From Flavisolibacter longurius (GTDB lineage Bacteria > Bacteroidota > Bacteroidia > Chitinophagales > Chitinophagaceae), in NCBI GenBank assembly GCA_014163555.1, contig JACJGO010000003.1, forward strand, positions 186,001-250,000: 64,000 nt of DNA, read 5' to 3'. The position numbers were made by a program, and so were the translations under genes. The notes below the pieces were generated by a model. That model was not told the origin of the DNA. It saw only the letters and a program-made list of their open reading frames with translations, and did not search any database. Below are positions 16,603 to 25,137 of this stretch, one piece after another; the stretch's first letter is position 1; each line of letters opens with the position of its first letter.

Positions 16603-18336
16603 ATGCAATATAAACAAACCCTCGTTGTGCTCCTGATGCTGTGTCTTCCTGTGCTCCTTTTTTCGCAAACCACCACCTATCTGCCGCAGGGTGCTCGGGA
16701 AACGATCTTGCTGGAAAGGCTTGAGATCAAAGCCGGGAAAGATTCGGTTCTCAACTTTTCCAAAACAAAACCGTTTAGTCGCCGGAAGTTTATCCAGGTG
16801 ATTGAACAGTATTACAGGGCCGCGTCGCCGGTGAGCGGTCCGCCCGAGCTGTCCCGTACACTGGACACGGTGATCTTTGACCGGCAGCAGTTTCCCGTGC
16901 GGATGACCGATGTTGATCTGTACAATGCGCAACTGGCCCTGCAAAAGAATAACGAATTCAGCTCCATCCAGTTTCAGAGCAAGAAGCCTTTCTTGAAACG
17001 CTTCTATCAAACGCCGGCCAATTTTTATGAAGTGAACACGGAAGATTTTTTTCTTTCGGTTAACCCGGTTTTTCAATACGTGGTGGGAAAGGAGCGGAAC
17101 AGCAGCGAACATATTTTCCAGAATTCCCGCGGTGTTTCTTTGCGGGGTATGATCGCCAATAAAATTGGCTTTACAGCTTACGCCACTGACAACCAGGAAC
17201 GGGATCCGGCATACGTACAGCAATGGGTAACTGAGCGGCAGGCGGTGCCCGGTGCAGGTTATTACAAAAACTTTAAAGGCACAGGCTATGATTACCTTGA
17301 TGCCAGGGGTACGATCACCTTTAATGCAGCCAAATACATTGACATTTCGTTTGGCTACGACAAGAATTTTATCGGCAACGGTTACCGAAGCTTGTACTTA
17401 TCGGACTTTTCCAACAACGCTCTTTTCCTTCGCCTGAATACCCGCATCTGGAAACTGAACTACCAGAACCTGTTTATGGAATTGGTAAATGCGCATGGCC
17501 GCGGTGGTGATGTGTTGCTGGGTAAAAAATATGCAACCATCCATCACCTGGATATCGGTGTTACCAAATGGCTGAATATCGGTCTGTTTGAGGCTATTGT
17601 TTTTGGCCGCGAAAACCGCTTTGAATTTGGTTACCTCAACCCGGTAATTTTTTACCGTGCTATTGAACAGCAAAACGGAAGTGCCGACAATGCAATGACC
17701 GGTGTAGATTTCAAAGCCAACGTGGCAAAGAAGTTCCAGTTCTATGGCCAGTTGCTGCTGGATGAATTAAAAATATCGGAGTTGAGCAAATCCTGGTGGG
17801 CCAATAAATTCGGGCTGCAACTGGGTGGTAAATATATTGATGCTTTTGGCGTACAAAATCTAGACCTGCAGGCGGAGTATAACCGTGTCCGTCCGTTTAC
17901 GTATTCGCATTACGATTCGGTGGCCAACTTTACCCACGACAACCAACCACTGGCGCATCCCCTGGGTGCTTCCTTCAATGAAGTTTTTGGTCAGCTTCGC
18001 TACCAGTTTGCGCCACGCTGGATGTTCCAGGCGATGGCCGTAGCGTATAAACAAGGCCGTGATACCAGTGCCGAAAACTTTGGTTCAAACATTTTTTTAC
18101 CCAACCGCATCGGATTGCGCCGGGCGGAATATGGCTATTCCATCGGGCTGCCGGTATCCACCAATGTCAGTTATGCGTCTTTGCTGCTGTCATATGAGTG
18201 GAAGCCCAATCTTTTCCTGGAAGCGAATGCTGTTTTCAGAAAGCAGGGAGCTTATGCAGCCAACCCCGAAAAAAACACGGCGGTTTTCTATGCCGGCATT
18301 CGCTGGAATATGCATCGGCGGGAGTTTCCGTTCTAA
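16603..18336 (+). CDS. outer-membrane beta-barrel protein, Wzi/RemB-like
   Basis: A 577-residue protein with a signal peptide (about 1-22, ending LLFSQ). The rest is rich in alternating aromatic/polar strands, e.g. YIDISFGYDKNFIGNGYRSLYLSDFSNN and FLRLNTRIWKLNYQNLFMELV segments, and ends in a C-terminal phenylalanine (MHRREFPF), as for outer membrane barrels. Organisation and the GNGYRS loop resemble capsule-assembly Wzi-type barrels and the gliding protein RemB of Flavobacterium; I cannot choose between them without alignment. It diverges from pyrC with overlapping promoter space. Function is unproven. Confidence 0.65.
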   Translation: MQYKQTLVVLLMLCLPVLLFSQTTTYLPQGARETILLERLEIKAGKDSVLNFSKTKPFSRRKFIQVIEQYYRAASPVSGPPELSRTLDTVIFDRQQFPVRMTDVDLYNAQLALQKNNEFSSIQFQSKKPFLKRFYQTPANFYEVNTEDFFLSVNPVFQYVVGKERNSSEHIFQNSRGVSLRGMIANKIGFTAYATDNQERDPAYVQQWVTERQAVPGAGYYKNFKGTGYDYLDARGTITFNAAKYIDISFGYDKNFIGNGYRSLYLSDFSNNALFLRLNTRIWKLNYQNLFMELVNAHGRGGDVLLGKKYATIHHLDIGVTKWLNIGLFEAIVFGRENRFEFGYLNPVIFYRAIEQQNGSADNAMTGVDFKANVAKKFQFYGQLLLDELKISELSKSWWANKFGLQLGGKYIDAFGVQNLDLQAEYNRVRPFTYSHYDSVANFTHDNQPLAHPLGASFNEVFGQLRYQFAPRWMFQAMAVAYKQGRDTSAENFGSNIFLPNRIGLRRAEYGYSIGLPVSTNVSYASLLLSYEWKPNLFLEANAVFRKQGAYAANPEKNTAVFYAGIRWNMHRREFPF

Positions 18337-18353
18337 ATAGTTGGTAAGACAGG

Positions 18354-18713
18354 ATGAAGTATTATCGATTGCAAATAAAGACTGGGTCAAAAGAGGTTTT
18401 TCAACAGATAACAGATGTGTTAGCAATAAGCCCGTTAATTCCTGTGTCTGATTCAAGGATAAATTATGGAGATTGGATCTACGAGGTAGAAGATAATGCC
18501 ACAGGTCCCTACTATGATTTTATAGACCGATTTATTTCTATTCTGGAGCCAAACTTTTCCTTGCTTGCCAAAATCGGTATTGCCACAGAAGACATCACCT
18601 TTTGGTGTTTATATGCATACGATCAACAATGCAATTTGGAATTCCATCCAAAAGAATTGAAACGTCTTGGGGACTTTGGAATTAGTTTGTGTATCAGCTG
18701 CTGGGAAAAATGA
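18354..18713 (+). CDS. DUF4279 domain protein
   Basis: A 119-residue soluble protein. The pattern of ITDVLAISP, GDWIYEVED, ISILEPNFSLLAKI and YDQQCNLEFHPKELKRLGDFGISLCISCWE matches the DUF4279 family, small proteins often found near polymorphic toxin/immunity genes or alone. No toxin is adjacent here. It follows the barrel gene by 17 bases in the same direction. Base composition is slightly more AT-rich than its neighbours. Biological role unknown. Confidence 0.7.
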   Translation: MKYYRLQIKTGSKEVFQQITDVLAISPLIPVSDSRINYGDWIYEVEDNATGPYYDFIDRFISILEPNFSLLAKIGIATEDITFWCLYAYDQQCNLEFHPKELKRLGDFGISLCISCWEK

Positions 18714-18750
18714 AAACTTCAGCGAAACCACTAGCCCTTCAGTTGTTTCC

Positions 18751-19482
18751 TTATCCTTCTAAGTGTAGTGTGAAGACGATCATCCGTGAATTCACACGAT
18801 CCAGTACATCGGAATAATTCAGCTTGGGATTACGGAAGTGCATGTTGCGCAAACCGTTGCTGAATTTAATTTCCGGTGAAAGAATAAAACTGGGGTAATA
18901 AAATTTAAAGCCGATGCCTCCTTCCACGCCGTAGTCGTAACGTTTAATCCGGATCATATTTTCTGCGTTCCGCGATTGGGCATTGGAAGCGAGGTCCAGT
19001 TCCAGTTTTCCACCCCCCATCATGTACACACGGAAGTTTCCGATGCGGTCGGAAAGAAAGCGCAATTGCAGCGGCGCATTGACAATCACCGATTCCACTT
19101 TTTTTTGCACGACGAGTGCATTGTCAAATTTATCGGGGTATTTGAGATTGTACTGAAAAGTACGATCAAGGAAAATCAGTTGGGGGTTGGCCCGCAGCTC
19201 AAAACGATGGTTCAGGCGCACCGTGGCAGAAAGCCCCAGGTTGAAACCGGTGGACTGCAGCGGTTCTACAGCTAAGATGGTATCCTGTAAAAGAAAGTTC
19301 GGATGCCGTTCGGAATGAAAACCGGAACGGTTAAAACCCAGGGAGATGCCGAAATAATACGGCTTCTGATCGTGCTCCTCCAGATTAAGGTTACGTTGTG
19401 CCTGCGCATCCGTGGACACAAAAATGGCCAGGCCAATGACGAATGTTTTTAACCACCTTTTCTTGCACTGTAAATACAACAT
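18751..19482 (-). CDS. porT: type IX secretion / gliding protein PorT (SprT)
   Basis: A 243-residue outer-membrane beta-barrel protein needed for type IX secretion in Bacteroidota. A signal peptide spans about 1-28 (ending DAQAQ). Barrel strands such as FELRANPQLIFLDRTFQY and NAPLQLRFLSDRIGNFRVYMMGGGKLELD, and the end NSRMIVFTLHLEG, match PorT. Linkage downstream of ubiE is the arrangement I know from other Bacteroidota and supports the call. It overlaps ubiE by 34 bases. Its presence implies that the organism secretes proteins with C-terminal T9SS signals, although none of the enzymes in this window shows an obvious one. Confidence 0.88.
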   Translation of the reverse strand: MLYLQCKKRWLKTFVIGLAIFVSTDAQAQRNLNLEEHDQKPYYFGISLGFNRSGFHSERHPNFLLQDTILAVEPLQSTGFNLGLSATVRLNHRFELRANPQLIFLDRTFQYNLKYPDKFDNALVVQKKVESVIVNAPLQLRFLSDRIGNFRVYMMGGGKLELDLASNAQSRNAENMIRIKRYDYGVEGGIGFKFYYPSFILSPEIKFSNGLRNMHFRNPKLNYSDVLDRVNSRMIVFTLHLEG

Positions 19483-20195
19483 ATTCCTAAGGTTAGAGGT
19501 TTGAAATAGGTATTGGAAAATCCGGTTTTATTCAAAATGCCAACAAAGTGCTGGCGGTCCGGGAAGGCTTTGGCCGATTCATTCAGGTATTGATAGGCTT
19601 TTTTGTTTTTGGTAAACCACTTGGCAAACTGTGGCGCAATTATACTCATGTACAGATTGTATAACTGCCTGACCACCGGAAACTGTGGCTTGCTAAACTC
19701 CAGCACCACCAATTGTGCACCTGGCTTCATCACCCGTAAGATCTCCCGGAGGCCTTCTTCCAGGTGCTCAAAATTGCGCACCCCAAAAGCCACCATCACG
19801 CCATCAAACGTATCCGAAGGGAAGTTTATTGTTTCGCCATCACCGCCATGTAGTTCAATAATCGATTCCAGGTTTTTCGCCGCGATCTTTTTCCGGCCGA
19901 AGCTGAGCATGCCTTCCGAAATGTCGATGCCGACGATCTTTTTCGGTCGCAGGATTTTGGCGGCTTTGATAGCCATGTCGCCGGTGCCGGTAGCTACATC
20001 CAGGATAGTTTGGGGATTATCCTTTTTAAACAGACTAATTGCTTTGCGGCGCCAGATGGTATCGATCCCTGCACTTAAAAAGCGGTTCATAAAGTCGTAC
20101 CGTGGAGCGATGTTGTCGAACATGGTACTGACCTGTGCCTTTTTGGGACCTTCTTCCGAAAATGGCTTTATGTTGTCGTGCGGAAAATTGCTCAT
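19449..20195 (-). CDS. ubiE: demethylmenaquinone methyltransferase
   Basis: A 248-residue SAM-dependent methyltransferase for the last step of menaquinone synthesis. MFDNIAPRYDFMNRFLSAG is the UbiE/MenG signature near residue 25, SAM motif I is DVATGTGDMAI, and FGVRNFEHLEEGLREILRVMKPG and LEFSKPQ are the remaining family blocks. With mqnB and mqnD at 3.9-5.4 kb it places menaquinone as the quinone. ATG 20195 is chosen; the longer frame to 20264 is coded by an inverted repeat at 20213-20243 and is not credible. porT overlaps its end by 34 bases. Confidence 0.95.
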   Translation of the reverse strand: MSNFPHDNIKPFSEEGPKKAQVSTMFDNIAPRYDFMNRFLSAGIDTIWRRKAISLFKKDNPQTILDVATGTGDMAIKAAKILRPKKIVGIDISEGMLSFGRKKIAAKNLESIIELHGGDGETINFPSDTFDGVMVAFGVRNFEHLEEGLREILRVMKPGAQLVVLEFSKPQFPVVRQLYNLYMSIIAPQFAKWFTKNKKAYQYLNESAKAFPDRQHFVGILNKTGFSNTYFKPLTLGICCIYSARKGG

Positions 20196-20212
20196 GGGCG
20201 GCAAAGATAGTA

Positions 20213-20500
20213 CTCCCCCTGTCCCCCAGAAGGGGAGACTTAGATCGATTAGACTTTTACACATTTCATCTTATCTTATAGCAGAATGGTTTTGCCTCCT
20301 TGTTGAATAGAATTACCAGCCGCACAAGTGTGCGACGCAACGGAAGTTTAATAGTAGTACTGCTGCTTAGTACATAAGAATAGAAAATGCCTGTCTTTGG
20401 CAACAGCCATTTTTCACAGTAGAAAATTATAGCTAAAGGAATGACGGAGAAATAAACAGTCTGACAAACCTAAGTCTCCCCTTTAAGGGGACAGGGGGAG
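20213..20500. repeat. non-coding element bounded by 31-base inverted repeats
   Basis: The left arm, 20213-20243 (CTCCCCCTGTCCCC ... AGGGGAGACTTAG), and the right arm, 20470-20500 in reverse complement, agree at 27 of 31 bases; the four differences are together in the middle. Between them lie about 226 bases with no open frame, including copy 2 of a 50-base dispersed repeat (20309-20360). The right arm overlaps the last codons of lolD. It resembles a miniature inverted-repeat element or a pair of independent repetitive hairpins. Confidence 0.7.
20309..20360 (+). repeat. dispersed 50-base repeat, copy 2
   Basis: Aligns with 10299-10350, same orientation, keeping the CGCAC/GTGCG stem and the GACGCAACGG tail. 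Here it sits inside the inverted-repeat-bounded element between ubiE and lolD. Confidence 0.75.
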
Positions 20501-21145
20501 AATCTTCCCATCCTGCATATGCAGCACCCGATCACTCAATTGGGCCAGATCTTCGTTGTGGGTAACAATCAGAAAGGTTTGTTGAAACTGTTGGCGCAGG
20601 TCGAAAAATAGCTGGTGCAACTCTTTGGCATTGGCCGTATCGAGGTTACCGGTGGGTTCATCGGCAAACACGATCTCCGGACTGTTTATCAGCGCCCGGG
20701 CCACGGCTACCCGTTGCTGCTCGCCACCTGAAAGCTGGTTGGGTTTATTCTCTATGCGATGGGATAGGCCCAAAATTTTTAAAAGCTCAACCGACCTGTC
20801 GCGAACGGCATCCTTGTTTTTGGTAGAAAGCCAACCGGGAATACATACATTTTCCAATGCTGAAAACTCCGGTAACAGGTGGTGAAACTGGAACACAAAT
20901 CCAATGTGCTTGTTGCGGAAGGAGGACAGTTGATTGCCCTGCAGGCGGGTAATGGCCTGCTGGTGTAAGAACACCTCACCTTTATCGGGCTTATCAAGGG
21001 TGCCAAGAATATGAAGGAAGGTAGATTTTCCGGACCCTGAAGGACCAACAATGCTCACGACTTCCCCTTTGTTGATGGTTATATCCACACCTTTTAAAAC
21101 TTGAACCGTTCCGTATTGCTTATGTATATTGGACGCTGTCAGCAT
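20483..21145 (-). CDS. lolD: lipoprotein-releasing ABC ATPase LolD
   Basis: A 220-residue ATPase that would drive release of lipoproteins from the inner membrane with a LolC/E permease. Walker [10 protein letters not shown] at 34-42, [18 protein letters not shown] (the LolD motif) at 84-100, signature LSGGEQQ at 138-144, Walker B IVFADEP at 158-164. Start ATG 21145 is preferred to the upstream one at 21163 by length. The last residues ILPLSP and the stop are coded by a repeated inverted arm (20470-20500), so the natural C-terminus has been replaced or extended by the repeat. No permease gene adjoins. Confidence 0.92.
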   Translation of the reverse strand: MLTASNIHKQYGTVQVLKGVDITINKGEVVSIVGPSGSGKSTFLHILGTLDKPDKGEVFLHQQAITRLQGNQLSSFRNKHIGFVFQFHHLLPEFSALENVCIPGWLSTKNKDAVRDRSVELLKILGLSHRIENKPNQLSGGEQQRVAVARALINSPEIVFADEPTGNLDTANAKELHQLFFDLRQQFQQTFLIVTHNEDLAQLSDRVLHMQDGKILPLSP

Positions 21146-21207
21146 AATGAATAAAGTGGTCAAATATCTGCAAAAAAAGAAGGCTATCTCCCGCTCGTCG
21201 AACTCTA

Positions 21208-21238
21208 TTTGGAAAATTGGCGAATACTGCTACTTTTG
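21208..21238 (+). promoter_or_regulatory. full Bacteroidota promoter (TTTG-N19-TAnnTTTG)
   Basis: TTTG at 21208-21211 and TACTTTTG at 21231-21238 are spaced by 19 bases, an exact match to the -33/-7 consensus. Transcription would start near 21245, leaving a leader of roughly 75 bases before the DUF2795 gene. Confidence 0.8.
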
Positions 21239-21320
21239 CGGGAAATTTAAAAGGTAGAGTGGGCCGAAATTGGCATAAAAATTACATTTTACCTTTTCGT
21301 AACCAATAAATTGAAGCGAA

Positions 21321-21542
21321 ATGTTTTGGACATTGGAATTAGCATCCTACCTTGAAGAAGCTCCCTGGCCGGCGACAAAAGATGAGCTGATCGACTATTC
21401 TATCCGTTCGGGTGCTCCCATTGAAGTGATCGAAAACCTTCAGGAGCTGGAAGACGAAGGGGAAGTGTACGAAAGCATCGAAGATATCTGGCCCGACTAC
21501 CCGTCGCAGGAGGACTTTATGTTCAACGAGGATGAGTACTAA
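21321..21542 (+). CDS. small DUF2795 family protein
   Basis: A 73-residue acidic protein beginning FWTLELASYLEEAPWPATK, with DELIDYSIRSGAPIEVIENLQELEDEGEVYESIEDIWPDYP, which matches the DUF2795 family of Bacteroidota. It is soluble and strongly conserved in my memory of the phylum, but its function is unknown. It has its own strong promoter (21208-21238) and a strong terminator (21559-21597), so it is a single-gene unit and probably highly expressed. Confidence 0.85.
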   Translation: MFWTLELASYLEEAPWPATKDELIDYSIRSGAPIEVIENLQELEDEGEVYESIEDIWPDYPSQEDFMFNEDEY

Positions 21543-21558
21543 GCAAAGCTCTTTATAC

Positions 21559-21597
21559 AAAAGAAAACAGGCTGTCATCGACAGCCTGTTTTCTTTT
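21559..21597. terminator. intrinsic terminator, bidirectional
   Basis: A perfect 17-bp stem (left 21559-21575, right 21581-21597; core AAACAGGCTGT) with a 5-base loop, and A/T tracts on both sides. It ends the DUF2795 gene and can also end the convergent dsbD gene, whose stop is at 21610. Confidence 0.93.
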
Positions 21598-21609
21598 AAG
21601 GTCTCTGTT

Positions 21610-23613
21610 CTATGAGTTTCGTTTTTTGTATTCGGCTACCACGTTGTCCAGGTGCTGAATAAACTTTTGTACATCTGGATCATAACCATAGCCGTTTGGC
21701 GCCAGCTTTTGCTCGCTTCCGTCCAGAAAAATATAAAACGGCTGGGCCAATACTCCATAGCGGCTTACCTGCAGGTGCGAAAACTTTTCACCAACAGTAT
21801 TCACAAATTCTCCCAGTGCTGCGGATTCAAATTGTTCTTTTTCCGGCAGGGATATATTCTGCACATCAGTGTAGAGCGAAGCGATCACAAAATCTTCTTT
21901 CAGCCGCTTCATCACTTCGGGGTGGCTCCACACCTGCGCTTCCATCTTACGGCAGTTGATGCAGTTGATGCCGGTAAAGTCAAGCATCAGCGGTTTGTTC
22001 ACTTGTTTGGCAGCGGCCAGGGCTTCGTCATAATCAAAGTACGTAACAAGACCGAATTTTTTTACCACTTCCGGTTCATAGGGTCCCAGTTCTTTTACGT
22101 ATTTCACCGGGGTTAAACCATTGGCGGTGGTATTGTGCGATGTTGCCGGAGACCCGCCACTGCCACCCGTGAAATCCTGTGTTCCATACGGTGGCAGAAA
22201 AGCACTCATGCCTTTCAGTGGTGCACCCCACAAACCCGGTACCAGATACACCATAAAAGCAAAAGAAGCCATGGCAAAGAACAATCGTGGTATGCTGACA
22301 AAGGGCTGGCCAAAATCGTTCTTCGGCAATTCATCATCGTGATGAAACTTAAGCTTGCCCAACAGGTAAACACCCAGCAGGGCAAACAGCACAATCCAGA
22401 TGGCAAGGAAAATTTCACGGTCCAGCAGGCGCCAGCCTTGTGCCAGGTCGGCATTGGAAAGGAACTTCAGCGCCAGGGCCAGTTCCAAAAAGCCAAGCGT
22501 CACCTTTACGCTGTTGAGCCATCCACCGGCTTTGCCCAGGCTGTTGATCCATTGCGGAAATAAAGCGAATAAGGTAAAGGGTAAGGCCAGTGCAACCGAA
22601 AATCCAAACATGCCAACCAGCGGACCAAAATAGCTTCCCTTGGAAGCGAGTACGATTAAATTTCCAATGATAGGACCCGTACACGAGAATGAAACCAACG
22701 CCAGCGTCAGTGCCATAAAGAAGATACCAGTAAAACTGCTGGTGCCGGCTTTTGAATCGGCAGCAGTTTGCCAGGATGATGGCAATTGAATATCAAACGC
22801 ACCCAAAAATGAGATACCAAAAATGAGAAATACCAAAAAGAAGATCAGGTTAGCGATCCAGTTGGTTGCTAATTTATTTAATGCCGTAGGGCCAAAAACA
22901 AGCGTTATTAAAAAGCCCAGTAAGGTAAAGATGATGATGATGGAAAGCGAATAATAAATAGCGTTGCGAATGCCCTGTTCACGGGTTTTGCTACGCTTTG
23001 TAAAAAAGCCAACCGTTACCGGTATCATCGAAAATACACAGGGTGTGATGAGTGCCAGCAACCCACCCAAAAACGAAACAAAAAAGATGTAGCTCAGCGA
23101 CCGGCTTTCCAGGTCATCATTGCTTTGCATGGCGGTTGTGCCTGCCGTGGCAGCCGGCCTGCCCACTTTTACACTGAACGGTTCTTCGTAGTAATTGTTG
23201 GACGAATCGGTTTTGACAAAATAGGCAATGGTGCCTTTTACAAACGTGCTGTCGGCGTTTTGCAATTGCAGTTTTTGTTGCCACTCCACCGAATCGGTAA
23301 ACACTGTAAGAACCGCATTGTCAAAATCAGCCGCCGTGCTCTGTCGCGGTGTGCCTTTTTCCACCAGCGAATCTTTGAGAAGAAAAGCAGCGGTTGTATC
23401 AAAATTGATCTGTGTATTTAACGGTACATCGTCCGAAATTTTTTTAATGGAGATGATCTCGCTTCCCTGCGGAACAGTTGCTTTTATTTTCAGCACCACA
23501 TCGTTGCCCGATGCTTCCTGTGTAAAAGAAAACTGCACAGGATGTTGGGCCTGTGCAGTTGTATAAAAAAAGAATACAATGAGAAGAGTAAGAACGCGGT
23601 TCAGGTAGCGCAT
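21610..23613 (-). CDS. dsbD: thiol:disulfide interchange protein DsbD
   Basis: A 667-residue membrane reductase that carries electrons from cytoplasmic thioredoxin to periplasmic proteins. Order: signal peptide (1-22), N-terminal DsbD-like domain (about 25-150), eight-helix CcdA/DsbD transmembrane domain (about 170-460) with its cysteines in ITPCVFSMIPV and SFSCTGPIIG, then a thioredoxin domain with FTGINCINCRKME (C551, C554). The N-terminal domain here shows no obvious cysteine pair; that function is carried by the separate protein encoded just upstream at 23619-24074, 5 bases away, so the two form a unit. Confidence 0.93.
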   Translation of the reverse strand: MRYLNRVLTLLIVFFFYTTAQAQHPVQFSFTQEASGNDVVLKIKATVPQGSEIISIKKISDDVPLNTQINFDTTAAFLLKDSLVEKGTPRQSTAADFDNAVLTVFTDSVEWQQKLQLQNADSTFVKGTIAYFVKTDSSNNYYEEPFSVKVGRPAATAGTTAMQSNDDLESRSLSYIFFVSFLGGLLALITPCVFSMIPVTVGFFTKRSKTREQGIRNAIYYSLSIIIIFTLLGFLITLVFGPTALNKLATNWIANLIFFLVFLIFGISFLGAFDIQLPSSWQTAADSKAGTSSFTGIFFMALTLALVSFSCTGPIIGNLIVLASKGSYFGPLVGMFGFSVALALPFTLFALFPQWINSLGKAGGWLNSVKVTLGFLELALALKFLSNADLAQGWRLLDREIFLAIWIVLFALLGVYLLGKLKFHHDDELPKNDFGQPFVSIPRLFFAMASFAFMVYLVPGLWGAPLKGMSAFLPPYGTQDFTGGSGGSPATSHNTTANGLTPVKYVKELGPYEPEVVKKFGLVTYFDYDEALAAAKQVNKPLMLDFTGINCINCRKMEAQVWSHPEVMKRLKEDFVIASLYTDVQNISLPEKEQFESAALGEFVNTVGEKFSHLQVSRYGVLAQPFYIFLDGSEQKLAPNGYGYDPDVQKFIQHLDNVVAEYKKRNS

Positions 23614-23618
23614 CGAAT

Positions 23619-24074
23619 TTATTTTAAAGCAACATTAAACGTAACGGTTTTAGGAGGCAGGCATTTTTTGTCATCACAGGTTTGAAAGGTAACGTTGCCG
23701 CTCAGGTTAGAAGCCGCTTTTCCTTTTAGTTTTACCCGTTGCGTAAACACAACCTGTTTGCTGTACTGGTTGGCCGACACACCCAAATCGTTATCTACAA
23801 ACTTTTCCAGTTTCCCAGCTTCCTTTACGTTGCCATCAAGTTGTACCAGCGGATTCTTTGAAAACTCGAATATGGTAGGAATGGCAATAGCATCCTTGGG
23901 CTGTGTTTGTGCATACAGGTGCCAGCCATTCTGGATGGTTGCTGTCATTTTCACTTCATATACATTAGCGTTGACCTTTTTGCTGGCAAAGCTCCAGCTA
24001 ACCGGGTTGGCAACCTGTGCCTGCACGGTGGCAACGGTAAAAAGAAGGGCAAGGGAAAAGAAAAGTTGTTTCAT
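23619..24074 (-). CDS. periplasmic DsbD N-terminal domain-like protein
   Basis: A 151-residue exported protein: signal peptide (1-19, ending VQAQ) and a single immunoglobulin-like domain of the DsbD-alpha type. It has the paired cysteines in VTFQTCDDKKCLPPKT, the redox motif of the DsbD N-terminal domain, and NGWHLYAQTQP, also typical. It likely accepts electrons from the DsbD thioredoxin domain encoded 5 bases downstream. ATG 24074 is chosen since GGAG precedes it; an in-frame ATG at 24083 lacks a binding site. Confidence 0.85.
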   Translation of the reverse strand: MKQLFFSLALLFTVATVQAQVANPVSWSFASKKVNANVYEVKMTATIQNGWHLYAQTQPKDAIAIPTIFEFSKNPLVQLDGNVKEAGKLEKFVDNDLGVSANQYSKQVVFTQRVKLKGKAASNLSGNVTFQTCDDKKCLPPKTVTFNVALK

Positions 24075-24137
24075 ATGCTCCATGTTTGCAGCACAAATTT
24101 CAGGTTAAAATAATTTCCTTTCTGTTAATAAAGAAGG

Positions 24138-24818
24138 CTAGGGCAGTTCCGGCTCCGCAACAAAAGAGAACAATTTGTTAAAGAGCTTGCGGCCATCGGT
24201 ATTACCCAACGCAGCGGAGCAGGCTCTTTCCGGGTGTGGCATCATACCAAACACCGTTCTTTCCTTGTTGCAAATGCCGGCGATGTTGCGCACCGAGCCG
24301 TTGTGATTGGCTTCGTCGGTGATGTTACCTTGTTCATCACTATAATATAAGATTACCTGGTTGTTCTTTTCCAGGTCGTCCAGCGTGGCCTCGTCGGCAT
24401 GGTAACGGCCTTCACCATGAGCAATGGGAATTTTGAACACATCGCCATCCGCATCTTTTACAAATACATTTTTGCAAATGAACTTTTGTTCTTGGTTGCG
24501 GAGCAAAGCACCGGGCAAAAGGTGTGCTTCGCAAAGAATCTGAAATCCATTACAGATGCCCAGCACTTTGCCGCCACGCTGCGCAAACTCGATCACACTT
24601 TTCATGATAGGAGAGAAGCGGGCAATGGCACCGGTGCGCAAGTAGTCGCCGTACGAAAAACCGCCGGGCAATACAATGCAGTCATCGGTAGTGAACTGGG
24701 AAAGATCATCGCTTTTGTGCCAGAGCATTATGCACTCCTGTTTCAGATCATGCACAAGCGCATCATAGATGTCTCTGTCGCAATTGGAACCGGGGAAAAC
24801 TACTACGCCAAATTTCAT
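24138..24818 (-). CDS. purQ: phosphoribosylformylglycinamidine synthase, glutaminase subunit
   Basis: A 226-residue class I glutamine amidotransferase that feeds ammonia to PurL in purine synthesis. Catalytic triad: C89 in [11 protein letters not shown]195 and E197 in MMPHPER. The start [15 protein letters not shown] is the PurQ signature. ATG 24818 is used; the frame open upstream to 24908 has no support. PurS and PurL are not next to it, so purQ is separated from its partners. It diverges from dnaA across a 319-base AT-rich spacer. Confidence 0.94.
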   Translation of the reverse strand: MKFGVVVFPGSNCDRDIYDALVHDLKQECIMLWHKSDDLSQFTTDDCIVLPGGFSYGDYLRTGAIARFSPIMKSVIEFAQRGGKVLGICNGFQILCEAHLLPGALLRNQEQKFICKNVFVKDADGDVFKIPIAHGEGRYHADEATLDDLEKNNQVILYYSDEQGNITDEANHNGSVRNIAGICNKERTVFGMMPHPERACSAALGNTDGRKLFNKLFSFVAEPELP

Positions 24819-25137
24819 GGGAGCAAAGATAGCCTGAAATGAATCGTGACGGTGTGCAAAGGAATGCCAAAAAGAGGCATGCTTTTTTTGATATGACCGC
24901 ACCTGCAAAAGGTATCAACTTAAGTTAAAAAAAACAGTAAAAATTGCAAGGCTTTCGGTGAAAATTTTATTTCAGTCGACGACAAACGGGAAGTAGATTT
25001 TTTCAGAATTAAAAATTTTTTTTTGGATTTTCTTTTTCTGATATTCGTCCTCCTGTCTCAAACAAATTTTTTTATACACACCTTGTGAAAAAACTTTTAG
25101 AGCATTCTTAATCACATTTTAAACTGCTACGGAACAG
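24819..25137. other. AT-rich spacer upstream of dnaA, possible replication origin or dnaA control region
   Basis: 319 bases without a gene between purQ and dnaA. It is strongly AT-rich with long A and T runs (around 24925-24960 and 25005-25035), suited to unwinding. It contains one exact DnaA box (25072-25080) and a weaker one (TTAATCACA, 25108-25116). A cluster of boxes typical of an origin is not seen. Confidence 0.5.
25072..25080 (+). promoter_or_regulatory. DnaA box TTATACACA
   Basis: Exact match to TTATNCACA, 58 bases before the dnaA start, in an AT-rich spacer. It could be an origin element or the site of dnaA autoregulation. Confidence 0.65.

Noticed and set aside
16576-17223. Upstream extension of the dihydroorotase frame
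   Set aside because: It lies antisense inside the barrel-protein gene; the dihydroorotase fold begins at 16575.
25081-25116. Additional DnaA boxes (TTGTGAAAA, TTAATCACA)
   Set aside because: Each departs from TTATNCACA by one or more core positions; they are too weak to claim a box cluster.
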